Source: Blastocladiella britannica (taxonomy: Eukaryota > Blastocladiomycota > Blastocladiomycetes > Blastocladiales > Blastocladiaceae). Taken from it: DNA of 11,974 bases. The notes under the pieces were generated by a model. The model saw only the letters and a program-made list of their open reading frames with translations. It searched no databases and was not told where the DNA came from. Shown here piece by piece: positions 1-6,943 of this stretch (position 1 is the first letter of the stretch; each line of letters starts with the position of its first letter). Position numbers and translations under genes: made by a program. The stretch lies in the NCBI GenBank assembly GCA_025349905.2, contig MU624861.1:7991-19964 (forward strand). Direction: 5' to 3'.

Positions 1-44
1 TTTTGTGAGAACGCGTGAGCGAGTCATATAAAGGTACAACATAC

Positions 45-735
45 CTCGGCAGCAGACTGACGCGTGGACCCTCCTTCGCCGTCCTCGTTGTCGCCGTTCG
101 CGTTCCCGTCGCCCTCTACGTCCACGCCGTCGTCGTTCTCCGCCGGCGCGGTCCCGGGCACATGGAACCGGCACTCGACCAGCTGGTCGACGGCGGCCCC
201 CTCCCGCAAGTCTGCGGCGGCAAACTCGACCGCCACTTCGTTCTTGCCCGCGTTCACGTTCGAAATCTCGGCAAACGGCAGCTCAAACAGCAGCTTGTTG
301 GCGACTTTGAACACCAAGTGGTCGTGCTCGACCTCGGTCGACCCCCAGTTCCAGCCGCGGACCGACAGTTCCAGCGCGTCCAGCGTCAGGTGGTACAGCG
401 ACCGGATCGTGTCGCGCAGCCGGTCGTGCACGTCCCGGTCGAAATTGTCAAACTTGAAGGGTGTCGGCTGGCTGGCCACCGTGATCCGCAACTGGTACTT
501 GCGGGCGGCACGGACCAGCTGGAACCGCTGGATCTGGTCGGATGGAATGGTGATGGTCTTGTTGGTGGCTGACGACTTCCATCCGACGCCTTGCTGGGCG
601 AAGCGCATGCGGCCTTCGCTCTGTTACAGTTGTCTTTTTTTAGTATATTTACTTGATAATGAATAAAAGGAGAATACGAACCGCCTTGCCGTCCTCGGTA
701 AAGTAGATGCGGTCGAATTCTGGCGGCAGGTTCAT
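45..735 (-). CDS. SSRP1: FACT complex subunit SSRP1/Pob3, N-terminal part (partial, 3' end off window)
   Basis: SSRP1/Pob3 pairs with Spt16 in the nuclear FACT histone chaperone, which loosens and rebuilds nucleosomes during transcription and replication. The visible CDS is complement of 682-735 (18 codons from ATG at 735) joined to 45-620 (192 codons). The first intron, 621-681, starts GTTCGT and ends AACAG. The second exon ends at GAG followed by a GTATGT donor (44-39), so the gene continues off the left edge. The 210 visible residues open MNLPPEFDRIYF, followed by FAQQGVGWK (about 25-33), GWNWG (107-111) and GKNEVAVEF (143-151). These are family hallmarks of the N-terminal dimerisation and first PH-like domain. 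The piece ends in an acidic Asp/Glu/Gly/Asn stretch, as expected between this domain and the middle domain. The middle domain and any HMG box lie outside, so I cannot tell the Pob3 form (no HMG box) from the SSRP1 form. Identification is from remembered family motifs. Confidence 0.9.
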
Positions 736-834
736 TTTTTTTCTTTATTTTTTTTTTCTTTATTGAATTTTGAAAGAGACGCGTCGTCAACCGTTCAGTG
801 AGATCAAGCTAAAAACACGTCACAAATTTTCGAA
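736..834. promoter_or_regulatory. 99-bp divergent promoter region between SSRP1 and COA4
   Basis: This is the whole space between two opposite start codons, so it must hold both promoters and both 5' UTRs. The SSRP1 side is a T-rich run on the plus strand (about 734-765), that is, an A-rich leader for SSRP1. An ACGCGT hexamer lies at 779-784; it matches the fungal MluI cell-cycle box bound by MBF-type factors. No clear TATA box is visible. Function of the hexamer is inference; it also occurs elsewhere in this window inside coding sequence and introns. Confidence 0.55.
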
Positions 835-1086
835 ATGAGTACAACAACACCCCAAGAAGAAAGAGACCGCATCAAGACTCAAGACCATGAGGAAGAAGAA
901 GACCCATACGACGCCCGGATCCGCCGGTCAGGGTGCGCGGCCGAGCACACGGCGCTGCAGGACTGCCACTACGAGACCAAGGACTGGCGCAAGTGCACGG
1001 CACAGATGGCCGCGTTCCGTGTGTGCTGGCAGCGGCACCAGGCATTGCTGTCATCTTCATCAGAGGACAACGCGCGTCTTAAATAA
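835..1086 (+). CDS. COA4: COA4-like twin-CX9C mitochondrial protein (cytochrome c oxidase assembly)
   Basis: Single-exon gene for an 83-residue protein. Four cysteines at 34, 44, 54 and 64 form two CX9C motifs, the helical-hairpin fold (CHCH) imported into the mitochondrial intermembrane space and oxidised by Mia40. The run DPYDARIRRSGC, then ALQDCHYETKDWRKC and AFRVCW, matches the COA4/CHCHD8 family, which is needed for cytochrome c oxidase assembly, better than other CHCH families. Size fits: the family is typically 80-90 residues. The start has a purine at -3. The N-terminal 23 residues are acidic and have no targeting peptide, as usual for Mia40 substrates. The stop codon overlaps an AATAAA signal. 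Some other small CX9C protein is possible, but the Trp-Arg-x-Cys spacing favours COA4. Confidence 0.85.
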   Translation: MSTTTPQEERDRIKTQDHEEEEDPYDARIRRSGCAAEHTALQDCHYETKDWRKCTAQMAAFRVCWQRHQALLSSSSEDNARLK

Positions 1087-1087
1087 A
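1082..1087 (+). terminator. AATAAA polyadenylation signal overlapping the COA4 stop codon
   Basis: The hexamer AATAAA shares bases with the COA4 stop TAA (1084-1086), implying a very short 3' UTR. This fits the short gap to the next gene. Confidence 0.5.
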
Positions 1088-1234
1088 ATTTCTCTTTCAC
1101 TTGGTGGTTTCCCACTTAATCTGTAATCCTCATAAAATTATCAATGGTACAGGCTCAAAACCACGTCGATTACCACGCAGATATACTGAAATATAAGCAA
1201 ATAATAGACCCTCTCCGACAGACCCCCAGTCGAC

Positions 1235-3453
1235 ATGATGGTGACGGACCTCCGCCAGACGCTGCCCAGCTCGTCTTCGTCTCGTGCCGCCGTAGTAGAC
1301 GACACGGCTTCAGTTGGGAGCAGCGCCAGCAACAAACACGTATCGTCCTCGTCTTCGTCGCGTCGCCACCGCCGTACGTCCCGTGACCGCGACCGCGGCC
1401 GCGACCGTGGCACGAGCCGCGACCGCAGTAGCCGAGACCGTAGTCATGACCGCAGTCGAGACCGTAGCGCTGATGACCGCCGAGGAGGTTCGTCGCGCCG
1501 TGGAGGCAGTGGTAGTACCGTGGACCGCCGCTACGATGATAACGACACCGATGACCGCCGTGCTGCCCGCCGGCGCCACGACGATGACGACCGCGACGAT
1601 CGTCGCTACGACAGTGACCGCCGCTACGAAAGTGACCGACGCTATGAGAGTGACCGGCGCTATGACAGCGACCGCCGCTATGACAGTGACCGGCGGTACG
1701 ACGACCATCGGTATGGTGGGAGCAGCAGTAGCAGTCGTCGAGGCAGTGACCGGTCGGACCGCCGTGGCGGAAGCGGCGGCACCGCGACCACGTACCATGA
1801 CGGGCGGTCATCGACTCAGCGTGGCGGGTCTTCCTCGTCTTCTCGGTACAACGTTGTTTTCACATCTGAACAAACCCAACCTCGATCTCACACACAAAAT
1901 CAATGGAACAGACGGAACAACAACAACAGCGCATCCGCCGCCGCTGTTGGACCCGAACTCACCCAGGAGCAGCGCGATCAGCGCACGGTCCTCATGGCCC
2001 AGCTGGCGCCGCAAGTGCGGCCCGCCGACATCTTTGCATTCTTCGAGTCCCACGGCGTAGGTCCCGTGCGTGACGTGCGGCTAGTGCAAGACCGTGGGTC
2101 GCGCCGGATGCGCGGCATCGGGTACATTGAGTTTCACGACGTGGAGTCGGTGGCCAAGGCACTGCCGCTGGCAGGCAAACCGTTGCTGGAGGTTCCCGTG
2201 ATCATTGAACCCACCGAAGCCGAACGGAACCGGCAGGCGTTGGCGGCAGCGTCCGAGAAGAAACAGCACGATATTATGGCAGCGGCGGTGATGATGCAGG
2301 CGCCGACGATGTTGCACCAGCAGCACCAGCAGCAGCAGCAGCAACTGCACCAGCAGCAACATCTTTTGGGTGTGTTGCCCCCAACCCCGAACTTTGGACG
2401 TGCTGGATCGACCACACTGCCTCCAAAACCGTATGCATTCCTTCGATTCTTCGATTTTTTTTATATCACGGAGGACTCACAATAACAATAACATATAGAT
2501 CGACGCACCAATCGTACTCGGACGCGGCGGCGACATCGTCGCACACGCTCTACGTAGCCAATCTGCCCGTGCATTTGAGCGCTTCTGATATTCGCCAGAT
2601 TTACGAGAACTTTGGTCAAGTAGATAATGTCTCGATGGTCGCGAGTCCCAGCGGTAGCGGTGGCAGTCGCGGTGGTGGTGCGGCGCATGTTCGGTTCCGC
2701 ATGCAAGAAGGCGCCAAGACGGCGTTGCTGGCCATGGAGAACTTTGCCATTGGCGACGCTCTGGTATGTACTTTATACATATTTTTTTGACGAAATACTG
2801 ACAATAACATTGAAAATAGCTCCAATGCCACTTGATCCCCGACACACAGGCCACCGCCGACGCAAGCGACGTGCTGGACGATCTCGAGGATCAATCGGCG
2901 CTGGTGAAAATGAGCGGCCAGTCGCGCATTGCGCTGATGGCCAAGCTGCAGCGGCCCGACGATTCCCCTGCGCGTGCACCTGCAGCACCTGTAGCACCCG
3001 CAACCATGACCCCACTTCGAGCCAGCACCGCCACGCCCGGCCGCGCCACCTCCGAATCGCCCGCGACCACCACAAACGGAGCCAGCGCCAACACCCGGTC
3101 CGTGATGCTGACCAACATGTTCGATCCCGCACAAGAGACGGACCCGGACTGGGATGTCGAGATTGAGACCGAGGTGCGCGCCGAGTGCGAACACAAGTAC
3201 GGGCCCGTGCGCCACATTGCGGTGGTCAAGGAGTCGCAGGGGATCGTGTATATCAAGTTTGCTACCGCCGAGGCTGCTCGCGCCGCGGTGGCCGGGCTGA
3301 ATGGTCGGTGGTTCGCCGGGTTGCAGGTGTCGGCGACGCATATTGCTGGTATGTTCTTCGTTTTTTTTTTTTATGTGACTTTTGGTTTGGACTGACGATC
3401 TTGGATTAGATGGCGAGTACAATGTCAAGTACCCAGCGGCCGCCCAGGTCTAA
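1235..3453 (+). CDS. RBM39: RBM39/CAPERalpha-like SR splicing factor (RS domain, two RRMs, C-terminal UHM)
   Basis: CDS join 1235-1845, 1912-2430, 2499-2763, 2820-3348, 3410-3453, giving 655 residues. The last three introns start GTATGC or GTATGT and end TAG. The first (1846-1911) is 66 nt and leaves the frame open, so it may be optional; without it the protein is 677 residues. Residues 1-200 are Ser/Arg/Asp-rich, including six DRRY hexads. RRM1 is at about 228-305 (VLMAQL and RGIGYIEF). RRM2 is at about 394-470 (LYVANL; its RNP1 is degenerate, GGAAHVRF). The third is a U2AF-homology motif at about 558-650 with the hallmark GRWFAG and the acidic helix DPDWDVEIETEV. Domain order and the linker ending in RIALMAKL match RBM39, a nuclear factor for 3' splice-site choice that binds tryptophan ligands of SF3B1 and U2AF65. 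A Gln/His run lies between RRM1 and RRM2. The start is the first of two adjacent ATGs. Family is clear; exact start and first intron are less sure. Confidence 0.9.
1601..1705 (+). repeat. 18-bp tandem repeat encoding DRRY(D/E)S hexads in the RS domain
   Basis: Five full 18-bp units and one partial unit start at 1601, 1619, 1637, 1655, 1673 and 1691. Each begins CG-N-CG and encodes Arg-Arg-Tyr-Asp/Glu-Ser-Asp. Units differ mainly at third codon positions, so the array has been kept by protein-level selection or has aged since expansion. Confidence 0.85.
2315..2362 (+). repeat. CAG/CAA/CAC-rich tract encoding a Gln/His run between RRM1 and RRM2
   Basis: Sixteen codons, nearly all CAG, CAA or CAC/CAT with one CTG, read as Gln and His in the RBM39-like frame. 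The longest uninterrupted CAG run is five codons. Confidence 0.8.
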
Positions 3454-3562
3454 CACACGGTCCATTTAGCTTCTTATTTTTTCATTCTGTGCAATGGATG
3501 CAGTGAACGGAGAAGAATATACAGATTCCATTTTACAAAAAAAAACTGCTGCTGTTCCTCAA

Positions 3563-5064
3563 TCAATCAAACGCAAACCGGTGCGTGTACTGCTCAAACT
3601 GCGACGGCCCCGGCGCCTGCTGCTGCTGCTGTTGTTGTCCAGACGAAACGCCGTGCCCGGCAACCGCCGGCTCCAAATGCCCGGGAGCCATCGACATCCC
3701 GGGTCCAGGGCGCGGCCCAACCGCCATCCCGGCGTTGCCCGCGTACCGGCCCAGACTGGTAGTTCCCGTCATCGGCGCAGAAGCCCCCGACGCGGTCGGC
3801 CGCGGCAACTGGATCGGCACCACCGCCGCCACCGCCAAGTGCGCGAGCGGAATGCGTGCGCGTGCGCTTGATCCGGGTCCCATTGCGGGAATGGGGAACA
3901 ACCCTGAGGGCGTCAAGTCGGTCGCGAACCGCGGAGGACCACGCTGTTGCTGCTGCTGTTGCTGCTGCTGTTGGTGCAACTGCTGCTGCTGGTGCGTGTA
4001 CTGGTACTGCGGCTGGTACTGCGGCTGCGGATACCCACCACCGGCGACTGCGGCCACAGACGGGCGCGGGAACGGCCGCGACGACGAAATCGGCGCGCCG
4101 CCCGTCATGGCGTACGCGCGTCCCGCGGCGGTCGCCGACGGATCGGCCGGCACCGTGGTGCCAAGAGCAGGAGACGCCAATGACAACGCGGCGGTAGCTT
4201 GCGCGACCAGCTGCACGGGGTACATGTTCCCGCCGGACCCGACGTAACCCGAATCGCGGGATGCACGTGGGGCCGCCAGGGCGGCGGCGGTCGGAATTCC
4301 GGTGCTCGTGGCCGGCGCGGCGGTCGGTGGGGGGGCTGCAATCCACTCGGGCCGCGCGCGCGCAGAGTGCGACGCAGAACGGTGCCGCGAGAGCGCGGCC
4401 GCGGCGGCAGCGGACGCGGCTGAGGGACCCGTCGCGTGTACTTGCGGCTGTTGTTGTTGCTGTTGTGCCTGCTGCTGTTGCTGGAACTGCGCAACCGAGG
4501 GAGACGACGACGCCGATTTGGAACCACTCGACGTAGAGGCAGCAGCAGCAGCAGCGGCATTGGCCGCCACCACCGCGGGCGGGAGTGCGGGCATGGTATG
4601 TGCAGGCGGGAGAATCGGCATGGTCGGGCGATGCACGGAATCAGACGATGCGCGCGACCGGCCAATCACGCGCCGAGCAGCAGCGGCCGCGGCCATGGGC
4701 TGCGACGACGACGCACCACCGTGCGCGCCGACCGCCGCTGCTGCGGCTGCCGCCGCAGCCTGTTCCTGCTGGTGCTGCTGCATCCGACGCGACATGGACA
4801 TGTGCGGCAAGCCCGGTGGGGTTCCGGCGGGCGATGCCAATGAAAGCGAAGCGCCCGAGTCGGACCGCGCGCGGCCGGCAAGGGAGCCCGAGGGGACCGA
4901 AGGGCTCGGGAGTGGGGAGGACGTGGGTGACGGAGCGGGGACACTAGCCACCGCAGGCGTCAGCTTGATGGGCGACCCGTCGGCCGGGAGATCGGGCATT
5001 GGGGCCATGAAGATCTTGCGCCTGGTAAATTGTTCATGAACGATACGTCAATCAACGATTCAAT

Positions 5065-5105
<41 letters not shown>

Positions 5106-5953
5106 ACAAGCAATGAAGGAACAACATACCAGTATTTCCGGAGCTGCGAGATCCACTCGAGCCACGCGTCATACTCGTCGGTTGACACTTCCAAGTTCCA
5201 GTGTAAGCCGTCCAGGATCTCCAGTTCCATGCGGTTGAGTTCCTGCAACGACAACGACGACACGCGGGCCCACGACCGTTTTGAAATGTAATTGTCCTCC
5301 ATGAGCTTGTTGGTGAGAATGACCGCCGCAATGGTGACGCGGATCTCGGACCCTGGTTTCGAGACCGCCGTCAGCTCCGGGTACGCAGTGACCAGCACCT
5401 GCACGTACTTGAGCGCCAGCCAGAACTGTTCCAGCGGCAGCTTGGTGGTCACCAGCAAGTGCTTGAGCAGCGCCGTTAACGGGAGCGCATGGCACGCCGC
5501 ACACTGCACGGGGGTGGTGGGGAGCGGGCGACGCGCCCACAGGTACAGCGCGACCGCCGACAGCAGCGACGCATAGAAATCAAGCGTCTGCGGCGTCGGG
5601 TGGTGCAGGTTGGGTGGTGGGCGCTCGTCGGGCAGCGGCTGTTGTTGTTGTTGTTGCTGTTGCTGCTGTTGCTGCTGTTGAGGGGTAGGGAGAGCCGGGG
5701 CCGAGGTGGTGGTGGTGGCCGAGACGGGCGTTGGGACGTGGGTCCAGCCCTTGGTCTGGTTATTGGTGGGCGTGTCAATCATCATGGCCTCGTCGGGACC
5801 TCCACCGTGCGCCGAGACGGGCGTGACCGGGTGCTGCTGGTAAGTTGATGTCGGAAGCGCCGGTGGAGGCGTCGACACGTCCATGGCTGAGGGCGACGGG
5901 CGGGCGTGGTTGCCGAGGGAGCGGGACCGCGAGCGCGCGAGGGAGGTGGCCAT
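3563..5953 (-). CDS. PHO85/PCL-like cyclin with long Gln/Ala-rich C-terminal tail
   Basis: CDS is complement of 5130-5953 joined to 3563-5021, giving 760 residues. The 108-nt intron (5022-5129) starts GTATGT, ends ACCAG, and is spliced within a Trp codon. The only in-frame ATG upstream of the cyclin box is at 5953, in context AACAAAAATGGCC. A Pro/Ser/Thr-rich leader carries 14 consecutive Gln (92-105). A cyclin box follows at about 120-275. Its core, with VTIAAVILTNKLMEDN, SKRSWARVSSLSLQELN and MELEILDGLHWNLEVS, resembles fungal cyclins that partner Pho85-type kinases (PCL/Clg1-like). The remaining 485 residues are low-complexity Gln, Ala, Ser and Pro with no recognised domain. Such cyclins activate a cyclin-dependent kinase controlling cell cycle, polarity or nutrient response; which one cannot be read from sequence. 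It is convergent with the RBM39-like gene (109 bp between stops) and divergent from GDH. The tail is too long and repetitive to assign; phosphoregulation there would be a guess. Confidence 0.78.
3944..3991 (-). repeat. CAG/CAA tract in the cyclin tail (10 plus 4 Gln)
   Basis: On the minus strand this encodes four Gln, then Leu-His, then ten Gln. Further Gln or Ala codon runs in the same exon lie at about 3615-3640, 4441-4490, 4533-4560 and 4736-4790. Confidence 0.85.
5066..5104 (-). repeat. 39-nt homopolymer (A on plus, T in the cyclin transcript) inside the intron
   Basis: The run is pure A on the plus strand. It lies near the middle of the cyclin intron, starting about 25 nt after the GTATGT donor in the sense direction. 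It accounts for more than a third of the intron. Its exact length is likely unreliable in a sequence assembly. Confidence 0.95.
5639..5680 (-). repeat. CAA/CAG tract encoding 14 Gln before the cyclin box
   Basis: Fourteen consecutive Gln codons on the minus strand, residues 92-105 of the cyclin. CAA and CAG are mixed, which usually stabilises such tracts. Confidence 0.85.
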
Positions 5954-5989
5954 TTTTGTTCTTCGATATGCTGGAAAGTGAATCAAGGG

Positions 5990-5996
5990 TATATAT
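5990..5996 (-). promoter_or_regulatory. TATA-like element upstream of the cyclin start
   Basis: TATATAT (an alternating run, so both strands read similarly) lies about 37-43 nt upstream of the cyclin ATG at 5953. Position and sequence suit a core promoter element with a short 5' UTR. There is no transcript evidence. Confidence 0.35.
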
Positions 5997-6780
5997 CTAT
6001 CTGCGTCAAAGGGACGCTGACGCACAAGTTTGGATGAATTTCAGATGTCACAAGTCACGAAAAGTGTATACAATGCTGCCGGGGGTACTGCCGTCAACGT
6101 GGTCGCGTATTCGCGTGCGGAAGCAGAGCAGGGAAGACGAGGAGAGAAAGCAGGGGAGGGAGGGGGCAGAAATACACAGGCAGGGAATTCTTCCAATCTA
6201 ATGTAGCTATTCGAAAGAGAGGTGGAGGAACTGTTGGCTCGAGTGCAAAAAGGGTAAAGTTGCGAAGAAAATGAGCAAGTCGTTATACTGTGGCGGAATT
6301 CTGAGTTTAAAGGAAAAAAAAAGACCCTCGAGATTATTATTTGACAACGACAGTGCTCTCGCCACCGCCTCACTCTCAGTCGTTGTCCCTTTAACGCGAA
6401 CAAACAATGATTCCAGCCTTGCCGTTAATCCTTTGTGATCTAAAATCGGGCGTTGTCGAATTGTGAGAGAGCGCGTCCTATTCTTCCCCAACGGTTGAAA
6501 TGCCCGAGTTGGCCCTGCAATGCTTGTCCAAACTGTTTTGGTTGGTCGCAACAATAACGAGTGCATCGCGGATTCCATGACCACTTCTTCCTGGGGCCAA
6601 TGGAGGTGCAGCAATGATGTTTCAGACAGCAATCAATACCCATGGCCGCCGTCGCCTGTGGGCCAGCATTAAAGGTTTCGTCCCTCATTGAAATGGAACC
6701 AGGATCAGCGGGTGTTCGACCTGCCCGTTGGGAATCCCTACAGTTAGTACCAGAAATATTTTTTTTTTGCTGTGTTTCAC

Positions 6781-6786
6781 CACGTG
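6781..6786. promoter_or_regulatory. CACGTG E-box-like palindrome upstream of GDH
   Basis: CACGTG is the classic site for bHLH factors (in yeast Cbf1 and Pho4). It sits about 158 bp upstream of the GDH start. A second copy (9273-9278) lies inside a UBX-gene intron, where no promoter role is expected, so one six-base match is weak evidence. Confidence 0.25.
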
Positions 6787-6943
6787 GGAATAACGACGAC
6801 CCAGCGGCAGGTCGACGCGGATCAATCAACAATGTTTTTTTCCCCAGCTTTTTATATTTTTCCCTCTTTCTCTTTCAGAATCGTTCGCTGTTTGTGTGCC
6901 ACTCCTCACTTTTACACCCTTACCCTCACCTTTCTTGCGACCA

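Larger units (their letters stand above)
5954..6943. other. Divergent spacer between the cyclin and GDH genes, about 990 bp, no supported gene
   Basis: This is the only long gap. Base composition is visibly less GC-rich than the flanking coding sequence. Open frames exist on both strands (for example 6207-6632 minus), but none shows a recognisable domain or the GC-biased third positions of the real genes. Visible elements: a TATA-like stretch near the cyclin start, a purine-rich segment at 6119-6167, a 9-bp inverted repeat at 6343-6387, a CACGTG palindrome at 6781-6786, and a pyrimidine-rich stretch at about 6835-6885 ending TTTCAG before the GDH start. No tRNA or other RNA gene could be found by eye. 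Confidence 0.6.

Noticed and set aside
1170..1811. Long minus-strand open frames (Gly/His/Arg-rich or Ala/Thr/Val-rich) opposite the RBM39-like RS domain
   Set aside because: Reverse reading of Asp-Arg-Arg-Tyr repeats; repetitive, no recognisable fold, and the plus-strand gene is well supported.
3585..4247. Cys-rich plus-strand open frame that looks like a metallothionein or knottin-like protein
   Set aside because: TGC/TGT runs are the reverse complement of GCA/ACA and frame-shifted CAG tracts of the cyclin tail; an artefact of the repeat.
4302..5039. 245-codon open frame on the plus strand opposite the cyclin tail, Ala/Cys/Gly-rich
   Set aside because: It is a frame shadow of the GCN/CAG repeat exon. 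Its composition follows from the opposite strand's repeats, and no domain is visible.
6690..6740. Possible tRNA T-arm around a GTTCGA sequence
   Set aside because: The B-box consensus fails at its last position, and I could find no A-box or foldable cloverleaf upstream.
6207..6832. Overlapping minus-strand open frames of 141 and 130 codons in the cyclin-GDH spacer
   Set aside because: No domain, no GC-biased third positions like the true genes here, and no convincing start or splice context; treated as non-coding.
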